Origin: Sphingomonas gei
GTDB lineage: Bacteria; Pseudomonadota; Alphaproteobacteria; Sphingomonadales; Sphingomonadaceae
Length of the DNA: 64,000 nucleotides
Direction: 5' to 3'
NCBI RefSeq assembly: GCF_004792685.1
Contig: NZ_SRXT01000002.1
Coordinates: 434,001 to 498,000, forward strand
Shown: positions 8,901 through 20,400 of the stretch, piece by piece
Position numbering within the stretch: the stretch's first letter is position 1
Layout: each line of letters begins with the position of its first letter
The notes under the pieces: model-generated
What the model was told of the DNA's origin: nothing
Databases searched by the model: none
Seen by the model: only the letters and a program-made list of their open reading frames with translations
Position numbers and translations under genes: made by a program

Positions 8901-10603
8901 GCGAAGGCTCCTGATTTGAACCGGGCGGCAAGCCGCTCGGACGCGCGCAGCGCCAGCGCGAGAATGGTGAGGGTGGGATTCTTGTGCGCGCCCGACGCGA
9001 AGATCGCGCCATCCATCAGCACCAGATTGCCGACGTCCCAGGTCTGGCCATAACTGTCGACCACCGACGATCGCGCATCGGCGCCCATCCGCGCACTGCC
9101 CAGTTCGTGGATGATCTCGCCCCCCGCGGTGATGAGCTGTTCAGGCGGCAGCTCGGGGTCGAGGATCGTGGCGTTCATTCGCTTGAACACGGCATGCGCG
9201 GTGCGCTGGCCGTGCGCGACCTGGTTCAGTTCGTGCTGCGACCAGCGGAAGGCGAAGCGCAGCACCGGGATGCCGAACCGGTCCTTCACGCCGGGATCGA
9301 TCTCGCAAAAAGTGTCTTTGTTGGGGATCATCTCGCCGCGCAGCGTCATCCCGATCGTCGCGCCCGAGGCGGCGCGGACCGCTTTCTTCAGCCCCGCACC
9401 CCACACCCGCGGCAGCGCCGCGGCGGGCGGGATGCCGAACCGGCCGCCAATCTCGAAATGATAGCCGCGCGCAAAGTCCAGCTCGCCGCGCTTCTGCTCC
9501 TGGTACAGCCAAAACGGGATGTAGACGTGCTGCCCGCCGATGCCGTCCTCATTGTAGCGCGGACGATCGGCGAGTGCGGGGACGAAGGCGCGAAACGACG
9601 CGCCGGTCGAATCGGTGAGATTGCGCCCGAGCTGGCCCGAGGCATTGGCGAGGCCGGCGGGCGTGTCGCCCGAATTGAGCAGCAGCCGCGTCGTCTCGCA
9701 GGTTCCCGCCGCGAGGATCACCGCCCGCGCCTTGACCTGGTGGCGCGCGCCGGTCTTGCGATCGACATATTCCACTCCGGCGGCGCGGCCCGCGGCGGCC
9801 ATCGTCACCTTCGAGACCATCGCATCGGTGACGACCGTCAGTCTGCCGGTCGCCTTCGCCATCGGCAGGAACGAGGTCGTCGTCTGGAACATCGCGCCGA
9901 TCGTGCAGCCGCGGGTGCACGGCGTCGCGTTGAAGCAGGCGCTGCGCGGCGCCACTTTGTCGGGCATGTCGCGCGTGATCACCGCGGTGTGCGCCGTCCG
10001 CACCGGGATCCCCATGCTCTCGCACGTCGCCTTGAGCAGCATTTCCGGAACGCGCGGCTTGGGTGGCGGCATCAGGCAGACCGGCGGCGAATCGGGATGG
10101 TTCTCCAGCTCGATCCGCCCGCCATTCACGCCGATCATCCGCTCGACGCGGTCGTAGAAAGGCGCGACATCGTCATAGCTGATCGGCCAGTCCGCCCCGA
10201 GCCCGTCGCGCGAGAAAGGCTTGAAATCATAGGGGCCCCAGCGCGGCACGTGCCGGCCCCAATGATTGGTCCGCCCGCCCAGCATCCGCGAGCGATACCA
10301 GCGAAAATTCGTGCCCTCGCGCATCGTATAGGGCTCGCCGTCGACTTCCCAACCGCCCGCCACGGTCGCGTCGAAATAGCCGAACGGCTTGTCGGGCGTG
10401 CTTGCCCCGCGCAGCGGAGCGTCGCTTTCGGGTGCGAACATGTTGACTTCGGCCTGGGGGTCATAGTCGCGCCCCGCCTCGAGCATCAGGCAGCGCAGGC
10501 CGGCTTTGGTCAGGCTATAGGCCGCCATGCCCCCTGCGGCACCCGAGCCGACGATGATGACGTCGGCCGTAATTGCCGCCGGATCCAACGCGGCGGCCGT
10601 CAT
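8897..10603 (-). CDS. GMC-family FAD oxidoreductase, probable periplasmic sugar/glycoside dehydrogenase
   Basis: Start chosen at the ATG ending at 10603, overlapping the upstream DUF1080 stop (ATGA); the longer open frame upstream is a shadow. The product is about 568 residues. The N-terminus has the Rossmann FAD motif VIIVGSGAAGGMAAYSL; a GGRTNHWG segment and the C-terminal GAHKNPTLTILALALR helix are typical of GMC large subunits of gluconate, sorbitol and glucoside 3-dehydrogenases. It has no signal peptide of its own, so export with the Tat-tagged small subunit is expected. Electrons would pass to a cytochrome c that is not encoded here. Oxidation at C3 of a glycoside is favoured because of the neighbouring DUF1080 gene. 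Confidence 0.88.
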   Translation of the reverse strand: MTAAALDPAAITADVIIVGSGAAGGMAAYSLTKAGLRCLMLEAGRDYDPQAEVNMFAPESDAPLRGASTPDKPFGYFDATVAGGWEVDGEPYTMREGTNFRWYRSRMLGGRTNHWGRHVPRWGPYDFKPFSRDGLGADWPISYDDVAPFYDRVERMIGVNGGRIELENHPDSPPVCLMPPPKPRVPEMLLKATCESMGIPVRTAHTAVITRDMPDKVAPRSACFNATPCTRGCTIGAMFQTTTSFLPMAKATGRLTVVTDAMVSKVTMAAAGRAAGVEYVDRKTGARHQVKARAVILAAGTCETTRLLLNSGDTPAGLANASGQLGRNLTDSTGASFRAFVPALADRPRYNEDGIGGQHVYIPFWLYQEQKRGELDFARGYHFEIGGRFGIPPAAALPRVWGAGLKKAVRAASGATIGMTLRGEMIPNKDTFCEIDPGVKDRFGIPVLRFAFRWSQHELNQVAHGQRTAHAVFKRMNATILDPELPPEQLITAGGEIIHELGSARMGADARSSVVDSYGQTWDVGNLVLMDGAIFASGAHKNPTLTILALALRASERLAARFKSGAFA

Positions 10604-11340
10604 AGGGCGCTCGCGCCGAGCTTGCGGATTTTTATGTTTCGGAACGCGACCGTCTCGCCATGATCCTGCAGGCCGATCACTCCGCTCGGGAAGGTGCCGA
10701 ACAGCGGCATCGTGGCGAATTTCGACGCCGCCACCCGCTTGCGCCAGGCGTCGTTGCCGAACGGCACGTCGGCGGTGAGCGTGCCGTTCAGCCATTGGCG
10801 GATGCGGCCCCGCTCGACGCGCAGCCGCGCATGGTTCCAGCTCCCGGCCGGGCGCGCCGCGCTTAGTGGCGGCACGGTGATGTCGTAGAGCGAGCCGGCG
10901 CGGTGCGACGGGATCTTGCCGTCGGGATGGCCTGCATTGTCGAGCACCTGCATCTCGATGCCGGTCTCGTAGATGTTGCGGGTCCCCGGCGCGTTGCGGG
11001 CGAGGTAGAATACGCCGCTGTTGCCGCCGCGCTCGACCTTCCAGTCGAGCGTCAGGTCGAAAGCGCCGTAATCGTCGGCGGTGACCAGGTCGCCTCCGCT
11101 CATCTCGCCGGTTTTCGAGGCCAGAACGAGCGCTCCGTCGCGCGCCACCCAATTGGGCGATGCCGCGCCGCCGCCAAAGGAGCGCCAGCCGCTCAAGTTG
11201 CGGCCGTTGAACAGCAGCTGCCAGCCTTGCGCGCGTTCGCTGGCGGTGAGCGTGTTCGGTGCCGCCGCCTTCTGACCGGCCAGCGCCGGCATTGCCACCA
11301 GCGCCACAAGGCAAATGCCCGCAATCGACAATCTACGCAT
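10600..11340 (-). CDS. DUF1080 (3-keto-disaccharide hydrolase-like) secreted protein
   Basis: Start chosen at the ATG ending at 11340, which has GGGAGA upstream and begins a clean signal peptide (MRRLSIAGICLVALVAMPAL, then AG). About 246 residues. The DUF1080 beta-sandwich is recognisable from GWQLLFNGRNLSGWRSFGG and SGVFYLARN. Members of this family include 3-keto-disaccharide/3-keto-glycoside hydrolases. First gene of a three-gene operon with overlapping stops and starts, so the product oxidised by the GMC enzyme may be its substrate. Confidence 0.88.
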   Translation of the reverse strand: MRRLSIAGICLVALVAMPALAGQKAAAPNTLTASERAQGWQLLFNGRNLSGWRSFGGGAASPNWVARDGALVLASKTGEMSGGDLVTADDYGAFDLTLDWKVERGGNSGVFYLARNAPGTRNIYETGIEMQVLDNAGHPDGKIPSHRAGSLYDITVPPLSAARPAGSWNHARLRVERGRIRQWLNGTLTADVPFGNDAWRKRVAASKFATMPLFGTFPSGVIGLQDHGETVAFRNIKIRKLGASAL

Positions 11341-11573
11341 CAGGTCTCTCCCATCGCTCGACCGTCTCCACGCGCGGGCGATCGCTTGCACAATGGCGGT
11401 CGCCGCTATTCACCGGGCGTGCCCCAATGAAGCGAAACTGCCCCGCCGCGTGGCGAAACTCTCATGAAGTCCGCCGCCTCGCAATAATAAACGAAGTTGT
11501 TTTCGTTTTTCCCGCCGATACCGCCCGCATATCGGCGATGCGCCATCGTGCCCGGTCGCCGCGCGGATTGGGG

Positions 11574-12680
11574 CTATGACGAGAACACCAATTCGGTACC
11601 GACATAGGGCCTGACGACCTTTTGCGGCATCACTCGCATCGCCTCCTGGATGAACACGTCCCCGGTACAGTGCATCGGCACCACATAGGTGGGATCGATC
11701 GCGGCGAACTCGGCGACGGTGCGCTTCGCCTCGTCCTCGGTACGCGGCCGCACGAGATGGAACCCGCCGACCACGGCATGGACCTTGTCCACGCCGGACA
11801 CGATTTGCGCCCGCCGCACGGTATTGATGACGCCGCGGTGGCTGCACGACGCGATGACGACCAGGCCGAGCCCCTTCACCGCGAAGCAGGTGGCGAGCTC
11901 GTGCGCGCCATCATCGGGAAGCAGCGTGGCGGCACGCTTCGCCGGATCGAGCGCCGCCCTGTCGCACCCCTTGCCGGGGCGCATCCGGGTCGGGATGGCG
12001 GGGCGCTCGAAGCTGGAGAGCGGGATGGTCCCGGTCGTGAATGCCTGTCCCCTGATGATTTCCGGCTGCGCTGAAATGTGGACTCGGAACCCGGCGCTCG
12101 CCAGCGCGGCGCGATCGAGCGCACCCATGACCGGCGGCGGATTGCCGATCAGCGCGATCCGCTCGCAGAACGCCTCTTCGCCCCCGACATAGAGCGGTAC
12201 CGCGTGCGTGCTGCCGGCGCCGAAAAACCCGGGAAAACCGCCATAATGATCGAGGTGACCGTGGCTGAGCACCGCAGCGTCGAGATCCGACAGATCGATG
12301 CCCAACATCGCGAGATTGTTGCGGATCGCCTCCGGCGAATAGCCGAAGTCGATCAGTACCTTCGCGCTTGAGCCGCCCCGTCTCGAGATGGCCAGGATGG
12401 AGAGGCCGAACTCCGCATGCAGCGCATGTCTCGACATCACCGGCGCGCCGGCATCGCCGGTGTGGCGCAGGACCTTCAAGCCGGGCAGCATCAGGTCCGG
12501 CAGGAACGGACCAAAGCTGGCATTGTCGTCGAGGACCTGCAGTGTCAGCGAGTCGACGATCGGCATGACGGGCCGGGCAACCGCCGACCCAGCACCCAGC
12601 GCGCCCAGGCCGGCCGTCGCCGCGCCGATGAAGGATCGCCGGCTGAAGGTGTGACCATGTCGGGTGAGGGACGCATTCAA
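11574..12680 (-). CDS. Tat-exported metallo-beta-lactamase-fold hydrolase
   Basis: 368 residues with a twin-arginine signal (FSRRSFIGAATAGLGALGAG). The metal site is intact: SHGHLDHYGG (HxHxDH, ~140-146), a later SHRG and a C-terminal MHCTGD. The GGFHLVRP segment and overall layout resemble the Fe/dihydropterin-type MBL proteins (RibF-A phosphate synthase-like group) found in many proteobacteria. The physiological substrate is unknown. It is followed by 233 nt without a gene before the DUF1080 operon start, so it is probably transcribed separately. Confidence 0.85.
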   Translation of the reverse strand: MNASLTRHGHTFSRRSFIGAATAGLGALGAGSAVARPVMPIVDSLTLQVLDDNASFGPFLPDLMLPGLKVLRHTGDAGAPVMSRHALHAEFGLSILAISRRGGSSAKVLIDFGYSPEAIRNNLAMLGIDLSDLDAAVLSHGHLDHYGGFPGFFGAGSTHAVPLYVGGEEAFCERIALIGNPPPVMGALDRAALASAGFRVHISAQPEIIRGQAFTTGTIPLSSFERPAIPTRMRPGKGCDRAALDPAKRAATLLPDDGAHELATCFAVKGLGLVVIASCSHRGVINTVRRAQIVSGVDKVHAVVGGFHLVRPRTEDEAKRTVAEFAAIDPTYVVPMHCTGDVFIQEAMRVMPQKVVRPYVGTELVFSS

Positions 12681-12846
12681 GAGCCGGCTCCGGGATCGCG
12701 TTGATCATGGGAGATTGCATCGACCGCAATGAGAAAGCGAGATGCTTGTTGGCGTTGCTTTGCGCCGCGCGACGGAACTGGACTAGGCGCCCGGAAGGCG
12801 CTTGAGGATGGCCCGACCAATCACCCCGCCAAACGAGAACGCTTTT

Positions 12847-13284
12847 ATGCAGACCGTGCTGCCGATCATCCTAGCCATCATTGCCGGGCTATGCGTGGCG
12901 ACGCAAACGCCGAGCAACGCCATGCTGGCGCGCAGCACCGGATCGCTTTGGCTGGCGGCGTCCATTTCCTTTGGCGGCGGCACGGCGCTGGTCGTCGCGG
13001 CCTGGCTGCTGATCGACAGGACGCCGCTGGCCACTGCCCGGCAAGCGCCGCCATGGGCCTGGATCGGGGGCCTGTATGGCGCCTTCTTCGTCGCGGCGGT
13101 GGCCTTCGCTGCGCCCCGGCTCGGGCTCGCGCTGACTCTCACGCTGACGGTCGCGGCGCAGCTCACCGCGGCGGTCATTTTCGACCATTTCGGGTTGCTG
13201 GGCCTCGATCGCACGGCAATCACCTTGCCGCGGCTCATCGGCGTAGGCCTGATCCTGACCGGAGTTCTCCTCGTCCGCAGATGA
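12847..13284 (+). CDS. YdcZ-like (DUF606) DMT-type membrane protein
   Basis: About 145 residues with five hydrophobic helices, starting MQTVLPIILAIIAGLCVATQ and containing the family-typical N-terminal segment TQTPSNAMLAR. An in-frame ATG at 12808 would add 13 hydrophilic residues; I prefer 12847 because the first helix then starts the protein. Small DMT-superfamily transporters of this kind usually function as dimers; the substrate is unknown. It is divergent from the MBL gene. Confidence 0.8.
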   Translation: MQTVLPIILAIIAGLCVATQTPSNAMLARSTGSLWLAASISFGGGTALVVAAWLLIDRTPLATARQAPPWAWIGGLYGAFFVAAVAFAAPRLGLALTLTLTVAAQLTAAVIFDHFGLLGLDRTAITLPRLIGVGLILTGVLLVRR

Positions 13285-13399
13285 GGCCTCGAATGCCATT
13301 CCGGTAGACGGCGAGCGTCCTGTCGGTGCCAAACCGCAAGATCGGTCGAGCATGCCAGTGCCGACAACGGCTAATTGGTGCCGCCACTGAGGAGGGACG

Positions 13400-14284
13400 A
13401 TGAAGGCGGCGCTTCAAAACTACCATGCCAGGATGCAGCGAGTGCTGGACTATATTGACCAGCATCTCGACAGCGATCTGGATCTGGAAACGGTGAGCCG
13501 GATCGCCGCCTTCTCGAAATTCCATTTCCACCGGCAGTTCACGGCGACCTTCGAATTGTCCGTGCATCGCTATGTCCAGCTCGCCCGCATGAAGCGTGCT
13601 TCGAACCAGCTGGCATCCCGGGGCGCCGCCAGCGTCACGGAAATTGCGATGGATGCCGGCTACGATTCGCCGGATGCCTTCGCCCGCGCTTTTCGGCGAA
13701 GGTTCGGGCAATCGCCTTCGTCGTTCCGGAAATCGCCCGATTGGGCGCCTTGGCTTGCGGCCTTCGGGCCTCTGGAAATTGCGAGGAGCAAGCTCATGCA
13801 GACGACCTATACTCGAGACGACGTGACCATCCGCGAAGTGTTACCGACGCCGGTGGCGATCCTGGAGCATCGCGGCGATCGGGCGACGCTCGGCGATACC
13901 ATCGAGCGGTTCATCCGCTGGCGAAAGGGCGCCGGCCTGTCCCCCGAGACGAGCCCGACGTTCAACATCTTCCGCTCCGAGCGGACTCCCGAGAACCCGG
14001 CCGAATATAGCATGGACCTGTGCGTCGGGACCGGGCGGCCAATCGATGCGCAGGACGACGTGATGAAGGCCGGCGTGATCCCCGGCGGGCGCTGCGCGGA
14101 GCTGCGGGTCAACGGCGCCTCGCATAATCTGGAACCGGCGGCGCTTTATCTGTATCGCGAGTGGCTCCCGGCCAGCGGCGAGGAAGCGCGCGACTTCCCG
14201 ATCTATTGCCAGCGATACCTCACCTTCCCGCCGGGAGAAGCTGCGCATGCAGTGGTCGCGGAGATGTTTCTGCCGTTGAAATAG
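13400..14284 (+). CDS. AraC-family regulator with GyrI-like effector domain
   Basis: 294 residues, with a strong GGAGG ribosome site before ATG 13400. The N-terminal ~110 residues hold the two AraC helix-turn-helix units (LETVSRIAAFSKFHFHRQF and VTEIAMDAGYDSPDAFARAF). The C-terminal ~155 residues form a GyrI/SOUL-like small-molecule-binding domain (VTIREVLPTPVAILEHRG; GRCAELRVNG). This Rob/BmrR-like layout usually responds to hydrophobic compounds. The gene upstream is a small transporter, a possible target. Confidence 0.92.
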   Translation: MKAALQNYHARMQRVLDYIDQHLDSDLDLETVSRIAAFSKFHFHRQFTATFELSVHRYVQLARMKRASNQLASRGAASVTEIAMDAGYDSPDAFARAFRRRFGQSPSSFRKSPDWAPWLAAFGPLEIARSKLMQTTYTRDDVTIREVLPTPVAILEHRGDRATLGDTIERFIRWRKGAGLSPETSPTFNIFRSERTPENPAEYSMDLCVGTGRPIDAQDDVMKAGVIPGGRCAELRVNGASHNLEPAALYLYREWLPASGEEARDFPIYCQRYLTFPPGEAAHAVVAEMFLPLK

Positions 14285-14472
14285 CGCCCCTGGATGCGAG
14301 CGGCAGAGGTCGAGAACGTCCATGTCGCTATAGCTCTGCCATCGCCTCGCGATACAGATGTGACACGCGATCCTGTTCCCGCGTGACGGTGCGATACGCC
14401 GGGGTGAAGTCCAAGTCCTTCATTTACCTATATTTCACATCTGGCCCGCGGTTTGCTTGCCAGTCGCGTGAC

Positions 14473-17400
14473 ATGGGAGGTCGTACCTCGGTGGCGCAGC
14501 GGCCCGTGCCGGCTGCAAGCCCGGCAGCGTCGCGCACTGCGCCACGCAGCGTGGCGCCCCTGCGCAACTATGGTGACACCAGCCCCAGCTACACGCCGAT
14601 GCCCGCCATGCGGTGGAAGCCGATCGATGATGCGGGCTTCGCTACCTATGACGGGATGCTCGGTGTCGAAGTGTCGCAGACGAAGACCTATGGGCAGCTG
14701 CTGCCGGCGCTCCCGTCGCCGCGGTCGGTCCCGCCGCCAAAGGCGCCGCCCACCGATAAAGCGAGGTCGGCCGATTCGCCCCCCGCCGCGGGTCCGGATC
14801 CCGCCGGCAACGAAAAGAAGGCGGCGGCCGACAAGGACAAGTCGGAGGATGGCGGCAAGGAAAAGGGGGACAAGAAGGGTGGCACCGCGACTAAGGCTGG
14901 CCCGGGAGCCGATGCTGCGCCTGCGGGCAGCGGCAAAAGCGACGGCAAAGCAGGCGCGAAGGCCGGGCAGCAGCTCGCCAAGCTGGCCGGACTGGAGAAA
15001 GCGCCGGCAGTGCCGCTGCCGATGCCGAGCCCAACGATCGGTGGCCATCATCTCGCCCGCCCCGGGTTTCGTGCGCGGATGCCGGTCGGCAGCTTCGACG
15101 CGGAACGCGAGCTCGATGTGCACCCCGCGGTCGCGTCCGCCAATTCAGCGGGCGCCGCGCAGGAGCCCGTCGCCGATTACCGCAGCCTCTATACCGGGGC
15201 GGTCGATGAGAGCTTTGGCCTCTATCGCCGCCTGATGCACGAGGCGGAGCTGATCGTCGCTTCCGCCGATCGCCGCAATCGCGAGCTGGAGCTGCTGCAC
15301 CAGTCGAAGCTCGACGCCTCGCTCAACCTGCTCGACACCACCTTGCTCTCCAACCGCGCGCGGCTGGCGCACGGAAGCGAGCAATTGCGGCTTACGCTCG
15401 ATACGCGTGCCGATAGGCTGCGGCGGCGCATCCGCGGCGCCTGCGCCACCGGCATTGGCCGGCTCGAGCAACGGCTACGCGACTATAACAAGCGTATCCA
15501 GCCGCTCCGCGATCAGGCCGCCCCCATCATCGACGAATCGAAGACCGGCCCCAAATCGGTGTTTGATACCGCGACTGCGGCGATGACTGCGCTTGACGGC
15601 GTCATCTCCAGTCCCGGCAGCAAGATTCCCGAGGAATATGGCACGATGTCTGCGGCGGGTCGCGAGGCCAAGGTCGACTACGCCCCCGGCTATGCCACGT
15701 GCGACAAGGAGCTGGTCCAGAAGACGCAGGCCGCGATCAACGAATTTCTCGTCAAATCCTTCGCCTGCATCGAATGCGACTTCACGCTCGCCTTCCAGGG
15801 GCTGGAGGGACAGGTCGCCAACATGGACGGCCCCGGGCGCAAGGCGATCTACGCGGCGCAGGACGGCGCGCTCAAATCGGTCGGTTCGACGGTCAAGTCG
15901 CTGCGCGAGGCGATCGACGCCAATGAGGATGCGACCGAGCGCATGCTGATCCAGCAGCATGATCGCACGCGCGAAAGCCTGATCGAGGCCTCGGAGAATA
16001 ATTCCGAGCGCGAAGCCGAAGCGGTGTCGGAAGGGGCGGAGCGCCAGAGCGCGACGCTCGCCGGCATGGCCGCGGGCCAGCCACGCGCCGTGCAGGCGAT
16101 GCACGACCTGCTCGCCGAACAGGCGGGCAGCCCGCCCGCGGCGTTCGCGCGGAGCGTCGATCGTGCCGCGATCCGACTCAAGGCCAATCTTGCCGGCATC
16201 GCCGGGCGCCAGCCGCGCACCACGGCCGACACCGCCGCCCGGATCGGCGAGGGCCAGTTCGAGCGCGCGCGGCAGTTCGGGGCGCGGCAGCAGGCAATCG
16301 TCGCGGGCTCCAACGCCACGCTCGAAGAGATCGTCGCGCAGGCAATGCTGCATCTCGACAAGCAGGTCTTCGACAGCATCGCAAGCATGGACGATGTCCC
16401 GGGCAACGTGCTCAAGCAGGCCGATGCCGTGCTTGCGCCGCTCGGCCCGATCTTCGAAGGCGCGGTGCAGGATCTGTCGGATTCGGTCGGCGCGCTCGGC
16501 GCGCAGGTGCATCAGGTGCTCAACGGCGGTGAGGCGATGGCCAAGCACGATGCCGGCGTGGCCGCGCGCAAAAAAAACGAAAAGCCCCCACCGCCGCCGA
16601 AGGAGCCCAAGACGCCCGGCGGCGCGAAGGACAAGGCTCCCCCCGAGCCCGCGCCGGTGCCGGCCAAATGCGCCGGCGACTGCGCCACGCGCGGCGCCGA
16701 CAAGGGGAAGGACAAGCCGGGGGACAAGGCAGGCCCCGCGCCGACCGCGCCGGACGGCTCCAAGCCCCCCGCTGGCCCGGCCCAGGCCGAGGCCAAGGGC
16801 CCCGAGGAGGGCGCCGACAATACACCTTACGGCTTCAAGAAGCTGTGCGAGAAGATCAAGGCGGACCCGCTATCGGCACCGCAGCTCGCCGGCTTCCTCA
16901 AGCGCGCGCAGCGCGAGGTGACCCAGAAGCTTGCCGATCGCGCTGGCAATATCCAGAAGGCGCTCGCCACGACGTTCGCACCCGAGACCGGGCTGCTGAT
17001 GGAGAGTGTCCGGGGCCTGTCCAAGATCCAGGGTCAGGCGGTCTGCTACCAATATTATCTGCTCGATTCGTCGATGACGCTCGAGGAGAAAATCACCAAG
17101 AAATACAAGGATGCCGTCTGGTCGGCCGAGAAGACCGACAATGCCAATCGCGATGCGGCGATCGCCATGCTCCGCGGCGACCCCAAGGGCGGCGCGATCC
17201 AGGAGCTGATCGCGGCGTTCAACTTCTCGAACGAGAATCAGCGGATCCGCGACATCCTGCTCAATCTCACCCCCGCGCAGCTCGCCGAGCTCAAGAAGGA
17301 CCCGCGGCTGCTGGAACTGGCCGCGCAGCTCGACGGGCGCGACCGCGAGATATTCGACGCGTTGCTCAACGAGAATAGCGCGCCGGCCAAGGCCGAGGGG

Positions 17401-20400
17401 CTGGCCGACCAGTTCGACACGATCAACAAGGAGAATCGCGGCGAGAAGCGGGGCGACGAGCTCGCCAAGAAGTTCACCGACGCGAGCAGCGATTTCCACA
17501 GCCCGCTCGAAGGCGACAAGAAACGCTGGAATGCCGACATCTTCGGCTTCGAAGCCCCGACCGCGGCAGTGCGCGAGCGCAATGCCGGCCATTGGGCCAA
17601 GATGCAGACCGAGTTTGCCGGGCTCGAACGCGTCCAGAACATCGTCGGCAAACAGGCCGATCCCCAGCAGGCGATGCTGCGCTACGCCACGCGCGAGATC
17701 ACGCATCGCGACAGCACCGGGCATGGCAAGTCGCGGCGCACGAAGATCGTCACGGACACGGTCAATCCTTATCACAAGGAATGGCTGGCCATGATCCTCG
17801 AGAAGGGCGCCGAGAGCCCTGAGGCCAAGGGCGCGCGCGTGCTGGTCGAGGAGAAGCGGGCCAAGCCCGATCTGAAGGGGCTCGATTCCGCGACGCGTAG
17901 CGGGCGCGGCGATGCGCAGGTCGGCGGCGGCTATAACGAAAAGGGGCGCGAGCAGGGGCGCAAGGAAGCCGAGGAGGACCGGCTCAAGATCCTCAAGGCA
18001 TCCGAGGCGGCGCGCGCGAAGATCGAGGGGGGCAAGCCCTCGGAGGACATGGAGGCGGTCAAGGCGCGGCTCGAGAAGAATTTCTCGGCCAAGCTCGTCA
18101 ATGATCCGACGGGCAAGGCAGTCGCGATCGGCATGCTCAAGAGCGACGCCGGCGATCCGATCGCGGTGATGGAATATGCCGTCAAGCACGAGAATAACGA
18201 GCTCGCGCTGATGCAGCTCAAGCGGATGGACCGCCGCGAGATCCAGAAGTTCCTCGACAAATATAACCACGACCATCCGAACGGCCCCAGCCTCGAGCGC
18301 CAGCTCGGCGTGTTCGAGCATTTCGGCAAGAGCGGCACTGCGTTCGACGGCGACAAGGCCAACGACCTGACCATCGCGCTCAAGGGCGTGCCGCAAAATG
18401 ATCGCGAGCGCGGCGAGGTCGCCTTGCTGTGGATGAAGCTGACCAAGGACCAGTCGGGCGCGTTGGGGCGCGGACTGGCCAATTCCGAATACAAAGCGAT
18501 GATCGCCAATTTCGATCGGCTCAAGCAGCAGATGGGCGTCACCGACGCCGATATCGACGGGCGCGGCAACCTCAAGTTCAAGGACGGCGGCGGTACCGAA
18601 TATCGCGGCAATTTCGACGGCGAAGGCAATTTCAAGCCGGCACTCGGGGGCAGCGTCAGCGGGTTCGAGACCGCCGTTGCGCTCGCGAAGATCAGCTCGA
18701 CGGCGTATAACGAGGCGACCGACCGCATCGCCAGCTTCGTCACCACTGCGCTGATGGTGATCGCCGCGGTCGTCACCACCATCCTCACCGGCGGCGCGGC
18801 GGCCTCGATCTGGATTCCGGTGCTGGTCACGGCGGGCGCCGGGCTGATCGGCATGGCGCTGACCTATTCGATCCGCGGCGACCGCTACACCCGCGACGAG
18901 ATGTTCCGCGATTTCGTGATGACGATGGTCCAGGCCGCGACCGCGGGCATCGGCGCGGCGGTCGGCGCGGGGCTGCGCGGCGGCGCCGGCGCAGTCAAGG
19001 CGCTCGCCACTTCGATGCGCGTGTCGGAGCAGACGCTCGCCAATCTCGTCAACAAGGGCGTGATGATGCGCGGCCTCACCTTGATGGAGGAAATGGCGAT
19101 CGGCGCGGGATCGAGCGCAGTCTCCGGTGCAGTCGGCGCCGCAGTCGATCCCAATGCGCGCCACAGCGAGGATTATGGCAAGGGCATCTTCCACGGCTTC
19201 CTGCGCGGCGCGCTGGGCGGCGCCGCCGGCGCGGGTGTCACCCGCGGCGTCACGGCCGGCGTTGGTGGTATCGTCAAGGGAGTCGGCGCGCGTTCGGGCG
19301 TCAACGCGGTACTCAACCGCGGCGGCTCGATGGAGCTCGCGGCGCGCGTGGGCCAGATCCGCGCGCGGGCGCTGAGCACCAGCTTCCTCACCGAAGTCGG
19401 CACGCGTTCGCTCGCGTCCGGGGTCAGCGGCGCGACGACGCGCGTCGTCGACATCGCCTATAACCGCATCGCGCTTGATCAGAAGATGTCCGCCGGGCAG
19501 TTCTTCGAGGAAGTCGGCTGGGCGTTCGTCCAGAACGCAGTGCAGGGCTTCGCCGAAGGCGCCGGCGACCGCGCGATGCGGGCGATCAGCCCGCAGCGCG
19601 CGATGGAGCACGCCTTCACCGTAAAGGATCAGCCGCACGAGTTCCGCGAGGCCGCGCTCGGCGCGCTGATCGCCGAAGGGCGCGCGCGCGGGCTGATTCC
19701 GATGCCGCCCGAGCCGGGGGCGCTACCGGCCGTCGGACGTCCCAAGGTGGGCGGGACGTCCGAAGCGCCAGCGGTGCCAAAGGCAGCGCTCGAAGGGGCT
19801 ACGCCGCACGCCGCCACTCCTGAAGCGCAGGTACCGCGTCCGATCACCGGCGTCGACGAGCATGGCACCATATTGCCCATGCCGCGCGCGGGCGAGGAAG
19901 GCGCGGTGCCGATGCCCCGCCACGAAGAGGAAGGCTTGACCAAATCGAGCCAAACCGAACCGGAGGCGCGCGCCAAACGCGCGCGCACCCCTGACGACGA
20001 GTCCGGCACGCGCACCATCACATCAGCCAACGACAATCCTGATCAACCGACGCATCTGCATATCTCTCTTGCCGATGTGGATGCCTCGGCGCTCCCTCGG
20101 ATCGGAGTGGATTCGGTGCTGGTGCATCCGGATGCGCGGAGCCGCGAAGCTGCCAACGACAATTTCGGCCGGCTGCTCAACATCGACCCGACCCGTGAGG
20201 CGGCGGTCTATTTCAACCCGGTCACCGGCGAATATCTCGTCATTCAGGGCGATTCGGTCAGCGTTGCCTCGATCTCGGTACGCAACAAGATCGATGCCGG
20301 CCCGGGCAACACGCAAATGCCCGTGTCGCGCGACGGCGTGCCCGCACCGGGGGGCTTCTGGATCATCGAGCATCACTACCACCCGAATGCGCCTGGCGAT

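Noticed and set aside
14161..14472. Extended N-terminus of the giant protein
   Set aside because: This part overlaps the AraC gene in another frame and is Arg/Ser-rich shadow sequence; the ATG at 14473 gives a sensible start.
16870..19638. 922-residue - strand open frame opposite the giant toxin gene
   Set aside because: Shadow; repetitive Leu/Arg/Ala composition without motifs, and the + frame is continuous for 8.7 kb.
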